Below are positions 45,303 to 57,126 of a DNA stretch of 64,000 nucleotides, piece after piece. Below the pieces are notes generated by a model. The model was not told the origin of the DNA. It saw only the letters and a program-made list of their open reading frames with translations, and did not search any database. This DNA is from Capsaspora owczarzaki ATCC 30864 (Eukaryota; Opisthokonta; Filasterea), in the NCBI RefSeq assembly GCF_000151315.2, contig NW_011887300.1, forward strand, positions 565,310 through 629,309, in the 5' to 3' direction. The position numbers and the translations under genes are program-made. The number at the start of each line of letters is the position of its first letter. Positions within the stretch are counted from its first letter, which is position 1.

Positions 45303-46408
45303 TCAAGCCATGAAGGGCATCTTCGCATCGGCTTCAGGCTCGTCGGCAGGTGAACGAGTGTTCACCTGAGGAGGGCTTCTCGACATGATGTATGCACCTG
45401 CGGGGCTGCCCTCTTGAAGGTACGCATCAAGGTACGCAGCTACGGTGTCCGCTGGAGCACTTGCTAAAGTCGTGGGGGCAACCGTGCCTTGACCATAGTG
45501 CGCAGCGTTCGGATCGCTATTCAGAAAGGGTTCAACATCGAGCATGTCCGACAGCAGACGGCCTCCAAGCCACTCGCCTTCCGGCAAGGGAAGCAGATCT
45601 GCCATCACAGCCATAAGCTCGTGTTCGTCGATAGCGCCGTTGACGTCGTCAGGTTGTTCCGCGAGGCCGGCATTGCCGAAAGCAGCCATCAGCTCTTGTT
45701 CGACTTCAGGGTGCTCCTCGAGGCCGGCATTGCCGAAAGCATCTTGTTCGTCTTCAGGCTGTTCCTCGAGGCCGGCATTGCCGAAAGCCGCCATCAGCTC
45801 TTGTTCGACTTCGGGCTGTTCCTCGAGGCCGACAGCCTGTGCAGCCATCAGCTCTTGTTCGTCGTAAGGTTGTTCCTCGAGGCCAGCATTGCCGACAGCC
45901 GCCATCAGCTCTTGGTCGTCTTCAGGTTGCTCCTCGAGGCCAGCATTGCCGACAGCCTGTGCAGCCATCAGCTCTTGTTCGTCTTCAAGTTGTTCCTCGA
46001 GGCCGGCATTGCGGACAGCCTGGATGTCTCGAACCCAGAGCAGACTCAGCCCGCCCTGATGGATCAGGTATTTCACAAAGCGTTCATCGCTTGACTTGTA
46101 CTTTTGCCAGCCGTTCTTGAGCATGAAACTCTTGCCCCAATGGCCCCCGATCGGAAAGCGTTCGATGGTGCTGCGACTGATGATGTAAATGTTGCCCCCT
46201 CGGACGTTTTGTTTTTGAATCCGGTTAAGGTGCACGAAGAAGATAATAAAGCGTATGCCATTGAGCACAGCATCGAACAAGCCTTGCACCCATTCTGTCG
46301 TCACCGGTGCATCGCCAACATTCAGAGAGCAATACGGAATGTTTTGTGCAACACGGCGGGGGATCGCGTTGTTGCGTGCAGCGTTTCGTGCAGCACGGCG
46401 GTTGAACT
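45303..46408 (-). CDS. Acidic tandem-repeat protein, 5' exon(s) not identified
   Basis: The terminal exon begins after TTGCTTCCTGCAG at 46409 in phase 1 and is open for about 368 residues; no ATG precedes it in this exon. The first part (about 130 residues) contains LFDAVLNGIRFIIFFVHLNR, then FPIGGHWGKSFMLKNGWQKY and FVKYLIHQGGLSLLWVRD, which I do not recognise. The rest is built of about seven imperfect copies of NAGLEEQPEDEQELMAAQAV, followed by a Pro/Ala-rich tail. The repeats are strongly acidic and Leu-containing, compatible with a helical or disordered binding tail. A signal-like MKTLLLCFVLS frame near 46750 on minus is a possible but unproven first exon. Confidence 0.55.
45640..46040 (-). 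repeat. Coding tandem repeat, roughly 48-69 bp units
   Basis: Near-identical units reading, on plus, as blocks of CAGCTCTTGTTCG followed by CTCGAGGCCGGCATTGCCG. Unit lengths vary in multiples of three, so the frame is kept. High similarity points to recent expansion. Confidence 0.85.
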
Positions 46409-47809
46409 CTGCAGGAAGCAAGTAACAAACAGAAACAAACAAACAACAAACGAAAAAAAAAAAAAAAACAATTAACGCTCAATTGTCTGATTCATTTTGA
46501 AGGGGTTGGTTTTTTTAAATTTTATTTTATTTTATTTTCATGGTGGGTTGAGAGGTGTTGTCATTTTCATTATTTTCTTGGTGGGTTGAAAATGTTGTCA
46601 TTTTAATTTCTTGAATTTAGCTGTGCAGCAACAAGCTCCCACTGCCTTTCGCCCTTTCTCCCCTCCCCCGAAAAAGCACACGCTGGATGCAGCACTCGGA
46701 GCAGCAGCTCTCAGCCTGGAGAGCACAAAGCAGAGGAGAAGAGTCTTCATAGGGGAGAGAAGAGCATGAAAGAAAGGAGCAGAAATAAAAAAAGGCCGCT
46801 TTTCTCCCTCGAGAGCAAAAAAATCCCGCCCGCTCCCCTTCCTGAGCACTGAAACACTCTGGAAACTGATGTGGTAAGATAGGGGTATCAAAATGAAGGG
46901 CGTGAAAGCGGGAGTAAGGTGCATGGGAAGGCGTTGTGCGAGGGCAAGCGAGCAGTGGGAGCGTACCCATGAAGGCAAAATACAATTGAAAAGTGGACTG
47001 ACATGATGTCATAAACTGCTAGATCGATGGCGAATGATGAAGCACTTCATGAGTCGATTAACATGGCACGTAGCTTGGAGTTCAGCAAGCATCACTTGGC
47101 CGCGCTCCACACGAGCCAGCTTCTCGAGGCTCGAGGCTCGCGTGCGCACACAGTGCCATCATGTGGTGTTGTATGCGGCTCAAGTGAGTCGAAGCGATAG
47201 CTCTCGGGGGAACTGACAACTGGGAGGTAGGACAAGAGGGAACAGTAGAAAAATAATAAAAAAATAAATTCAAAAAACACCAGCGCTGAGGCGACCGTCT
47301 CTTGATGCCCGCCGCTGCTCCCTCCGGGTCGTCGCTGCACTGGTCATGCACATGTTCATGCTGTTACTTGCTTCTTGTCATCCAACGAGGCCGCCGCGTC
47401 CCCTGTACGCCAATGGCGCTTGTCGTTCCCAAGGCAGCAGCGATCGATTAGTTGGACGGCCGGCTTCGCGGACGCAGCTTTTGCCCTGGCGTCCGACCAG
47501 TCAGCACCGCCGAGAGTCCCACGTTTCTGTCGGCATCTGCCCTTCCTCCGAACGCGCGCGGGGGGGGGGTGAGTGGCTGGCGGCGCACAGGGCTCGAGTG
47601 CCCAACGCTCTGGACAGCCTTCATTTCATTGGTGGAATATTATTATTGAATATTATTATTTTATTCTGATTAATGTCACACAGCAAAACGAATCAATTCA
47701 TGCGCCAATCAGTGTAAACAGCCCCCCACGGACGGTTGTGCCGATTTGTGCAGGATGATCAATTTGCGTTCGCCAATGTTTTAATGAAACACCGCCGTGT
47801 ACTATTGCA
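46409..47809. other. Gene-free or unresolved region
   Basis: It should contain the missing 5' exon(s) of the acidic-repeat gene and the 3' end region of the BTB/CAP-Gly gene. A small direct repeat (TGGTGGGTTGA... with TTGTCATTTT) occurs at about 46541-46570 and 46580-46606. A C/G-rich run is near 47561-47570. No convincing gene is seen. Confidence 0.4.
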
Positions 47810-50800
47810 CTAAGATTCACTCAGAACAGTTTCAACGTTGGCAAGCTTGACGAGGACGCCATGTTGCTTTGGGGCGTCAAAGTATCGCACGTCGTTGATG
47901 CAGCCATCGTGGTATTTGGGACCTGCAAGTATTCAGAAAGCAGGACTCGGTGAGCAATCAAAAACCTCACTGTAGTATGCTCAATGCAGCTTGGACATTT
48001 GCTGTTCCCTACCTGGCTCATCGAGCTCCAGTCCGACAAAAGTTCCTGGACTCACGTGAATGTTGCCGACGTACCGCACTGTGCCCAACCGCGCGTCCCG
48101 AAGACGAACACGCATGCCAGACTTCAGTTGATTCGCCGCCAGGCTCGTCTGGACAGAATCGCGAGCTTGTGAGGGTCGAGCAGGGGAAGAGGCAGCGCTC
48201 GATAATCCTGCCCCTCCGTGCACGCGTTGGGCCATGCTCGGGATGTTGCGCCGAACAGGTGCTGTAGCTGGTGCGGCGTGACTTCCGGACAAGTGATCAG
48301 CCGCCGCGGTACTTCGAGAGACGCGACTTGCGGCATGGTGGTCGGGTGTCAACGCCGCGCGACTTGAAATAGGACTTGGATGAGAGTCGCTCGTGGCGCG
48401 AACTTGGGCAGAATGTCGAATAGGAGTTGCGGGATGTGCACCCGATGATGCCTCCCAGCGGGAACCCGACCGCCCTGTCGTTGCCGAAGGTTGCGAGTTG
48501 TTTCGTTTTGGCGTGGCTGGACTTGCAGAGTCGTCCAAGTCGATAAAGCTCTCCCCTATCCAAGCAACGTGTCGACAACAACGCCTGTCAGCACTCAATC
48601 AAGTGGGAATGTGGTTTTTGTATTTTGTGTCGTGCGCTCAGCACATGCGCCGAAATCTCACCTGCTTGGATCGTCTCCATCAACGAGGCTGGGATCAACG
48701 CGAACTCGGCTGAACGACGGACCCAGCCTGAATTTCGTTGCGCAAACTGAATGTGCCACGCGAGCAGCCGCTGCAAGGCTTCAGGCAGGGCCAGCCCGTT
48801 TTGGGTCGCGTTGAGACGCTGGGCCAACGTGTGGATGGCCAGCAGTCGACGACACGCAGTCTTTGCAGTTGTTGACAGCATAAACCGCTCAGCAAAGAGA
48901 ACAAATGGCGACCGCTCGTCCTGAGTCGAGTCGAGGACGAGCTGACACAAGCACGGCATGGCCATGTGCCTGTCTTGATCTGCTAAAACCCAGTCACAAA
49001 AGCTGTCTTCCAGGCGTTTGAGGCAGGCGCTCCGCACAGCCTCAAGCGCTTTCAGCGAAGGTTTGGCCCATTGAACCTGAGGGTTGGCAGCAATCCCTCG
49101 CGTCGCTCGCAACAGCTCCGAGACGACGACTCGCGGCGACACCCCGCCCTGACGTGCAGCGACGCTCTTGTCCAAGTCAATCGCAAAATCGCTGTCCCCT
49201 AGGTCCTGCTGAGAGTTGACGGCAAGCAGCATAAACGGCTTGTTGTAAACAATCTCTCGCAGCGGCTCCTTCAAGTTCATGAACGATCTGAGCATCCAGA
49301 CTCGGTCACAGTGCAATCCGAGCCAATCCATGCACCGGTCGGCCATTTCCGAACAAGCCGGAATTTCCGAGGTCGCATTGCACACGTTGATAACTTCGCT
49401 GACGCACTGCTTGACGAGGTATGGGCGAGAAGGCCAAACGACACGATTTCGCAAACATCAATCAGCTTCTTTGTGTTGGCTCCAACTCGAGAAAAACACG
49501 ACTCGCAATCCCCAATCATGACAAAACAATCAAACAATGCATTGGTAACGCACCTGATCGGTGCATGGCACGTGGAAATTGTGGCAATGCTTTGACAGAA
49601 AATCTTCAACGCGACGAACGGTGGTGTGCAGTCCGAACGTGTCGGCTGCGGCTGCGAGAGCCAACGCATTTTCAGCAGACACTGAACAATTGCCGGCGTA
49701 CATGGAGACTACAAGTTGCACGGCAATCTCGGGAGCGATGCCAGGCAATGCAAGCGTGCGAAGCGCCGCAGAGTCGGACGGCAGAGTCGACCACGCACCT
49801 GCAAGGATGGAATAAAAGTAGGGAGCTGCTCCTTGCAACACGACCTGATGAGCAAGAATGTGGGTGCCATCGTCGAGAGCTAGCGCGACATTGCCTTCTG
49901 GAACCGCCGGGGCTTGCGCCCCACTTTCTCGTGCTTCAAGCAAGCGTGCAATGCTGGCGGCGAGTGTCGAGCATGGCGAGAGTTGAACGGGAATATGCCG
50001 AATGAGGGAGAAGGACTGCGATGCATCGCTCTGGCGAGTCCATGTCGGTACTTGCAACACGAGCTCGGGACAGCGTTGAGGCTCCGGTGCCTGAGAAGAC
50101 AGCAACAAGGAATCTGCTGCGCTGACGAGGTCTGGCATGCTGTAATGAATGCCCACTTGTCGGACTGCATGCAGGTCGTTGGATGATGGCCGCTCTTGAT
50201 GTTTGCTGGCGGTCTTTGGCTCGAGAAGGCGATCGGTGTATAAAAATCTGCAATCGTGACAACAACCAGGGGCAATTTCACGAGAATGAGACAATGTAGA
50301 ATAGAATGGGCGGGTTGACCAAAGATTGACACAAGGGAAGACGAGCTGCTCTTTGAGTCGTTGCTTTTGACAACTCTGATGTCAGTGGCTTACGTTCGAA
50401 TCTGGCGCAAGATTTGTGTTTCAACGGATTCTGTTTCAAATGTCAATCAAACAGTGGAAACGAACAAGGAATGAGAGCAACGTCGCAGAGTCACGCCGGT
50501 CGGCATTGGAATTGTTGAAGTGTGTGCAGCAAATAGGAGGAGCCATCCGCCATCCGTGTGGCAAAGTGGTCATGGCGCAGGGGAGAGCGAACGAGAGAAG
50601 AGTCCAAACCTGGTCGAGTGGTGGATGGCGAGCTCGGCGACGACGCCAGCAGCAGCGACTGGACTCGGACTTCGTTGGGCGCTGTGAATGCATCGATGAA
50701 CGCTTGCGACGCGCGCGCAGCAAGCACGGCGGCGTGGAACCGGACGCTGCTTGCCACAGGAACGGCTTGCCGGGGCTGAGCAACCAAGCGGACGATGCTG

Positions 50801-51066
50801 CTACGGCGCTGCCCTCTCTGTTGTTGTTGGTCTGGCTGGGTTGCACGGTGGCTATCATCAGCGTCATGACCATCATCGTCGTGTGGGATGAGCGCAGACA
50901 GACGCGCCACGAGCTCGTCAGCCGCACTGGCGTCAGCAATCCGGCGCAGTTCCCCTTCCGTCTGGCTGATGACGGGCATCCCGTTTGACAGCGTGTGGTC
51001 GGAATAAAAAAGAAAAAAAAACGGGCAATAGAGAAAACGACTGAGAGTTTTGGCAAGTAAGCTCAT
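47810..51066 (-). CDS. Double-BTB protein with C-terminal CAP-Gly domain
   Basis: Five exons: 50495-51066, 49554-50247, 48662-49406, 48013-48555 and 47810-47922, giving 888 residues with consistent phase; an upstream exon is possible. The first BTB fold includes VRFHAAVLAARASQAFIDAF and ends across the first splice at FLYTDRL. The second reads VALALDDGTHILAHQVVLQG, then VSMYAGNCSVSAENALALAA. A helical region after it (SFMNLKEPLREIV, CLKRLEDSFCDWVLADQD) resembles the part following the BTB pair in BTBD8-like proteins. A Ser/Pro/Arg-rich linker leads to a CAP-Gly domain (GMRVRLRDARLGTVRYVGNI, then GTFVGLELDEPG and CINDVRYFD). The usual GKNDG motif is changed to KYHDG. CAP-Gly domains bind microtubule ends or EB/tubulin tails, which suggests a microtubule-linked adaptor. 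Confidence 0.82.
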
Positions 51067-51327
51067 CGTCTTCCGGTGTTATTGTGGGCAGCAATCGCGA
51101 TCATAACTGCCGTTCTTGCGAGTTCTTGGAGGACCTTTTTGCGTTGTGCAGGCGAAATACTAGAAGATCTGGAGATTGTATGATGCAGTATAACTGGCAT
51201 GTCTGCCTGTCGCGGGAGGCGGGGTGGGGGTAGAGAAGGGCAATCGTACTGTAGCAAAGCGGTTTGTTCGTGAACCTATTGTAGATGCGACACCAGTCTT
51301 GCTGCACAACTCTCTGTATCGCAAAAC

Positions 51328-51699
51328 ATGGGCATTTGGGTGTCGTTCACACATGTTCGAGGCATTTCAACCACTTTGGCAAACCTCCCAAAGAGACACC
51401 AAACGGACATCTATCGTCGTGACAACCTCAGCCTCACTGGCACTTCGTTGGTTTGCTACCCCATGAAGTATGGCGCCCTCAGAAAGGGAAAGGAGCGCGA
51501 CGAGCTCCAGGTGCTTGTCGGTTACGAGGCCAGAAGCGAGGATCTTACCAAGGTTGACAGCGACCTTCCGCCGATGATTGTGCGTTCCGAGTTCCCCTTG
51601 ACCGAGGCGGACTGGATAAAGTTTGCCGAGCATCTTCCGGAATATCTGCACGAGGAGCGCGAGTCCTTTGCCGATTACTTTCTGTTCCAGTTTCGCTGA
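51328..51699 (+). CDS. Hypothetical protein, 123 residues
   Basis: Single open frame from an ATG to a stop, codon-biased like its neighbours. It contains RRDNLSLTGTSLVCYPMKYG, then ELQVLVGYEARSEDLTKVDS and SEFPLTEADWIKFAEHLPEY. There is no signal peptide, membrane segment or motif I know. It faces away from the BTB/CAP-Gly start 261 bases away. It may be a complete small gene or one exon of a larger one. Confidence 0.5.
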   Translation: MGIWVSFTHVRGISTTLANLPKRHQTDIYRRDNLSLTGTSLVCYPMKYGALRKGKERDELQVLVGYEARSEDLTKVDSDLPPMIVRSEFPLTEADWIKFAEHLPEYLHEERESFADYFLFQFR

Positions 51700-51917
51700 A
51701 CGCTGGATGGCGGGAACAGTTTGCCGAGACACTTTTTTTTTTTTTTTTGGTTTCGTTTGTTGTTCACCGTTGTTCAACAAATACATTCTGGTCCTTCAAC
51801 TTTGGAAGCATCCCCTCCAATACAGTGCCTTGGAGCATCACTCGTGTGAAAGCAGTTCAAGTACTTTTTAACTGGAGCAAACGACCCAACAGCCCCTGTA
51901 GATGTGTTCGATTGGAT

Positions 51918-52100
51918 TGTTCGAGCAGCACCGTTTACTGTGCCATTGCACCCGAGGTCTTGGAGCACGGCGGTGCCTACTTTGAGGACTGCAATCTCAG
52001 TGCTGCCGCTGCGTACGCTTCCGACCCGGAAAATGCTGCCAAGCAAGCTTTGGGAGCGTTCGGAGAAGTTGATCTCTGGAGCGCTAAAAAAAAAACATAG
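51918..52100 (+). pseudogene. C-terminal remnant of a short-chain dehydrogenase/reductase
   Basis: About 60 residues read SSTVYCAIAPEVLEHGGAYF, then EDCNLSAAAAYASDPENAAK, ending LWSAKKKT and stop. The pattern TVYCALAPE...GGxYFxDC is the C-terminal end of RDH/WWOX-type SDR proteins. No Rossmann fold (TGxxxGxG) or YxxxK region is found upstream, so this is a fragment or an orphan last exon (an AG precedes it). The stop falls within the left arm of the inverted repeat at 52079, so the original end may have been replaced. Confidence 0.55.
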
Positions 52101-52270
52101 GCCGAAAGTGAAATTAGTTACTGCCAAAACATTCACAAAATCGCTTCGCTTTTTAATGAAACTATAAGAAAGTGCAGTTTTTGATTCCCAGAAATGAGCG
52201 AAGCGAAATTTCGATCCAGTTTGCGATTAAATTTGAAAGCGATTCGGCCTATGTTTTTTTTTTTGCGCTC
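52079..52270. mobile_element. MITE-like element with 28-bp terminal inverted repeats
   Basis: The arms 52079-52106 and 52243-52270 are inverted copies with one mismatch (GAGCGC, an A run, CATAGGCCGAA). The 136-bp interior is AT-rich, has a second smaller inverted pair (CGCTTCGC / GCGAAGCG) and no coding capacity. No clear target-site duplication is visible. A simple large hairpin of other origin cannot be excluded. Confidence 0.65.
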
Positions 52271-52661
52271 AAGCAGTGAGATTGTGCACTTCCTGACTCT
52301 TTTTTTTTTTTTTTTTTTCGCTCTTGCGCACAGCTGCACAGTGGGTAAACCTTCCAGCTTGCTCGGTTCTGTGGTTGATCCAATAAAACAAACCTCCTTT
52401 TCGCTCGAGTTCATCGGTTCCGCTCTTTCGATCCAATTTACAGAAATGGAAGATCGACACCAGAGTGGCCCATCTCTGGTGTCGTGCGGTTTGTTTGGCT
52501 GATGATCGCTGCGGCAGATTGGCAGAATTTCAGATTTGTAGAACGAACATTCACAAATTTTGCAATCTTGGTTCACTCTTCTTCTCCTTCAACAAACTTC
52601 CCCCTTCCCCCCCCCCGCCCGCTTCCCCCCTGTGTTTCAAAAAGGCAAATCAATAAAAGAG
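52271..52661. other. Upstream region of TBC1D5
   Basis: 391 bases with a T run at about 52301-52318 and C-rich tracts near 52600-52628 just before the ATG. It probably holds the promoter and leader of the TBC gene; nothing specific is recognised. Confidence 0.4.
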
Positions 52662-55600
52662 ATGGAAGAGGACGAATTCAATGTTGCAGCGCTGCTTGCG
52701 CCTTCGCCCGCGGTGGTCGCAGCGCAGTTGGCTGCTCAGCAAGCCGCGGCCGACGCCGAAGCCGATCGCAAGCGCAAGGCCCGTCCCGCTGCGCTGCTCG
52801 ACGCGCTCCTCGACGCCCCGACGGTGGTTCAGGATCCAGCTGCTGCATCCGCCTCGGGCGATGTGTTTAGCTCAATCCCCCTCGACCAGCAGCAGCAGCA
52901 GCAGCAATCTGGGGGATTGGTCGAACCCCCTGCGACCAAAGCGCTCCCTGTGCACGATCCGCTGTCGACGCCCGACGGCATTTTCGACGAGGCCGAGGTG
53001 TCTGGCTCGGGCGAGCGCTACGAGGCTGTCGAGGAGGACCACACTGCGCTGATTGACGACGCGGCCGCCTTCGGCAAGAAGAAGAAGCCCAAGTCAAAGC
53101 CAAAGCCAAAGCCGACCAAGTCAAAGCAGGCTGTCAAGAAGCCCAAGCAGCTGTTTGACGATGACGACGACGACGACGAGAACGACGCGTCAACACTGCA
53201 GCAGCAGAAGCAGAATCAAACGGAAGGTGGAGAGCGAGACCAAGGCGAGGACGACGATGAGGTCGGCAACGACGAGGATGAAGACGACGACGAGGAGGAT
53301 GACCAGTCAGGCGGTCGGGCCAGAATGTCACTGCAGTGAGTCAAATCCCAAATCGCAGACCGTCTCTCTCTCGGGTTGGGGGTGAAGAGGGTGGCGATGC
53401 TGTATGTGATGCTGATGGTGGTGGTGGGTGGATGGGTGGGTCGCAGTCGAGAGAGAAGGGGACGAGATTGAATGATGGGAAGATGAAACAGAACGAAAAG
53501 CGGAGCAATTCAACTTCCCACTCGAAACGGTCAAAACCTTGCTGGGAACGCAAGCAGTCAGAGCGCAACGAATCGTGACTTACTCGAGGAAGTAGGGCGG
53601 ACGGGGAGGAGGCGGGAAGGACGGGCGGTGAAAGGAGGAAAGTCGATAGGAACGCTTGAGGCTTGCACACAAATCACTCACCTCACCATCACCCCCTCAC
53701 TTGGATGTTTGCTCTAGAGCCGAATGGGACGAAACCTTCACCGGAAACGAGTTTATGCTGTCGCTCAAGGCGCGGGGTCTGACTGGCACACTGCGCGCCT
53801 CGCGCTTCCGCAGCGTCGGTTGGAAGGTACGGCACGCGTCGTTGCTGTCACCCTGGTGGTTGTTGATCTTGACAGAGCTTTGCGAGAGCTAACAACCTTG
53901 CTGTATATTCCTTATTGGGGAACAGCTGTTTTTGGGAGCTCTGCCGCATGACCGCTCGCAGTGGCTTGCCTCCACCCTCAAAGATCGCGAAGAGTACGCT
54001 CAGCTGCGCAAGTCGACCGAGTTGGATCCTCACGAGGTTCCCAGTGACGATCTGATGACCAACAACCCGCTGTCCGCTGCCGAGAATGTCAGTTTTGGAA
54101 CAAAAACGGTCAGCTGGCAAATCTTTCAAAGGTCTGTGCTTTAACATTGTTTTTTTGTAAATTGTTCTGTCTGTCTGCAGAACCCCTGGCAACAGTACTT
54201 TAAGGACCGAGAGTTGCGTCAAGTGATCAAGCAGGATGTCACCCGCACGTGCGTATCGGTTTGACGTTTGCTTTCTTCACGCTAGTCATCGTAAATACTG
54301 AAATCGCGCTTCATTGGCTCTGCACTCTAGATTCCCAGAGAGCGAGTTCTTCCAGTCTTCTCCCCTTCAAGAAATGATGCTCAACATTCTCTTCTGCTAC
54401 ACCCGCACACACTCGGACCTGTCGTACCGTCAAGGCATGCACGAGCTTCTCGCGCCCATTCTCTTCTTGATGCACAAGGAGTGCAAGCAGTATGACCGCG
54501 CTTCGAGGTAAAGTTGTAGGCGTCGTCGTACCGCTGTCTCTGTGGTTTGCTTGTTGTCGATACCAACAGCAATTGTGTGTCTGTTTAGCGAAATTTCGGA
54601 TGAAATCCGCACAATGCTCGATGCAAGCTTCATTGAGCACGACGCGTACGTGCTCTTCTCCAAGGTCATGAGCGCGACTGCCGATTGGTATGCACAAGGC
54701 GATGCCCCGAAACGAGTGGTGAGTATTGAGCTGCTTGCACTGCAATTTGAAAACAAAAAAACTTCTGGCTGCTGATTCTGACGTCGTTTTTTTGAACAGC
54801 CCAAGCCGGCTCCGACGTTCATCACGGCGCCTTTCGCTGACGCCAAAGAGGAAGAACAAGAGAAGGTGCGTGTTGATCGTCGCGTCACACTGCTTCCCTC
54901 GTGGCTCACTGATCATCTCTGCTTCGATCCAGACTTCGGACATTGTCAAAAAGCTGAAGCACATTCAGCACAAGCTCTTGCAAGACGCAGACCCTACCCT
55001 CTACGCCCATCTGCAAAACCTGCAAATCGAGCCACAACTCTACGGACTGTACGTGATTTCAGCTCTTCTCGTTGATTGTTGTTGAACAGTTGTCTTGTTC
55101 ATTTGTTTTCCCTGACGTTGACGTTGACGCTGGATTCTCTTCTTTGCTTCTTTTTTTTTGATTCGGATCAGCCGGTGGGTCCGCTTGCTTGTCGGCCGAG
55201 AGTTCCACATGGACGATGTGATTACCATCTGGGACGCCATCTTTGCGGACAGCCCATTCTTGTCGCTTATTGACTACTTTTGCGTGGCCATGCTGCTCTA
55301 CATCCGAGAACCTCGTGAGTTTCTTTGCTTTGCACGTTGTGTATGACTTTTTTTTCGAAATTTCTGACCCTCTGGTCGATGGTCTGCAGTTTTGATTAGC
55401 GACTACATGGGCTGCCTCAAGCGCCTGATGCGCTTCCCACCAGTCGAGGACGTGGTTGCGCTGGTCGAGCGCGCTCTCGAGCTGCGCGAACCGCGCACTG
55501 GTCGCACAGACCGACGCCCTCAACAAGCGAGCTCGGCCGTTCCGCCTGCCGTCATCAATTTCGCGGCAACGTCGGCTCCCAGCGTCTCGGTGGCCAGCTC

Positions 55601-56893
55601 CTCGACCAGCCAATACGTGCCGCCATCCAGTCGTGGGCAGTTTTTGTCCGCTGGAGCGGCAACCAAGCACCACCCTGCTCCCAAAAAGGTAATGGCTTCT
55701 TTTTTGTTTCTTTGTTTTCTTTTTTTCTTTTTTCATGTTTGTTTCAACTCTTTTATTTTTTTCCCCGACGCTGCGGGCTCAACAACATTTTTTTTTTTGA
55801 TGTTGGTGTCCATGAACAGGACAAGGCGTCAACTCTGTTCAACATCATTGGCTCGACGACGTCCAGCATCAAGGCCGCCGTGACCAAGGCCGCAACCAAC
55901 TCGTCGTCGTCGTCGTCCTCTCACTCACAGCGCTCTGCTGGTGGCTACTCTGCCGGCGCTTCGACCACTCAAGCTGCTTCACGGCCCGGCCGCTCCGGCA
56001 GCGTGAATGGTCCCGGCCCGAAGAACTCGCAGCTGGAGGAAGCGCTTGCCACCGTGCGCACCATGAACGCGCACTGCGGTGAGCAAATGCAAGGGTTTAT
56101 CCGCACGCTTGAGGCGCAAGTTCTCGGCAAAGTCGCACCAAACCGCGAGACGGCACTTGTTGCGCTTGCGGGACTGAAGCAGATCAAGGACATGCTTCGC
56201 GGCAATCTGCCGTTCGATGCATCGCAAGCAGGCGGCGCCGTCGACGCGGACTCGTTGCACAACAGCAGCAACGATCTGGCCGCACTGGACGACGATGACG
56301 ACCACGTCCTTCGCCCGGCCACCATCATCTCCCCGGCAGCGGCCGCGCTGGATGCGCCCGACAACATTTTCGGACCCGGTCCGGATGTGATTGCTGCGCC
56401 CGTCGAGCTCGTTGGAGGGGATGCGCAAGACGACGAGGCAGCCACGATTGAGGACGTCTCCAAGCCCTCCATCACGGCGAAAGCCGCGGCGGCGCTCATG
56501 TTTGGTGACGATGAAGACGCAGACACGAGCGCAGCAGCTGCCCTCCTGAAGACCAACGGAGCCAACAAGGTCGCCTCGACACCAGTGGCATCTGCAGCAG
56601 GCAGCACCAGCAAGAATGCCAAGGACTCAAACCGCGGTGCTCAAGCCAAACCCTCGACTGCTGCCAGCGGTCCTGTCGTTGCTCCAAGCAAGTCGACCAT
56701 TGTCAACAACATTTTCTCGGCAGGTCTGGATGATGAGAATGAGGACATTTTCAGCGTGGCCAAGCAGCGCAAGGAGGACGATTCAAACCACTTTGTGAGC
56801 TCTATCGGCAAGAACACTGCAGCAAAAGACGTGGATGCCATTCTCGGAGGCCCGTCCCCTGCCAAAGGCGGCTCTCGCCTTGACTTTTTGTAA
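52662..56893 (+). CDS. TBC1D5: TBC1D5-like Rab GTPase-activating protein
   Basis: Eleven exons: 52662-53335, 53718-53826, 53926-54087, 54181-54248, 54331-54507, 54589-54718, 54800-54865, 54933-55048, 55172-55314, 55390-55688 and 55820-56893; 1005 residues, all phases agree. The N-terminus is acidic with poly-Gln and Lys-rich runs. The TBC domain starts near residue 240 (AEWDETF, GWKLFLGALPHDRSQWL). It carries NPWQQYFKDRELR, the IKQDVTRTFPE finger with the catalytic Arg, YRQGMHELLAPILF with the catalytic Gln, and QLYGLRWVRLLVGREF. The C-terminal 350 residues are disordered with acidic clusters. In animals TBC1D5 binds retromer and acts on Rab7. The order of blocks matches TBC1D5 rather than other TBC proteins. 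Confidence 0.93.
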
Positions 56894-57126
56894 CGCCGTA
56901 CACTTGCTTGATGGCGCACAGCTGGGTGGAGTTTCTGTGGTGTGATTTTTGTCGTGATTTTTTTTTTTGTTTGTTTGTTTGGTTTCATTTCTTCTTCCTC
57001 GCTGAAGAAGTGATGGCTTGTTTGTCAAAATTCAACTTTACAATGTCGAAATTGTATTACGAACTCAAACCCAACAAGTAATCGAAAAAAAAAGGACAAC
57101 TTCACAACAGAGAGAACAATTAAAAG

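Noticed and set aside
47346-47669. 107-codon plus frame between the acidic-repeat and BTB/CAP-Gly genes
   Set aside because: Low-complexity and tail-hydrophobic from an AT repeat; no motif or splice context.
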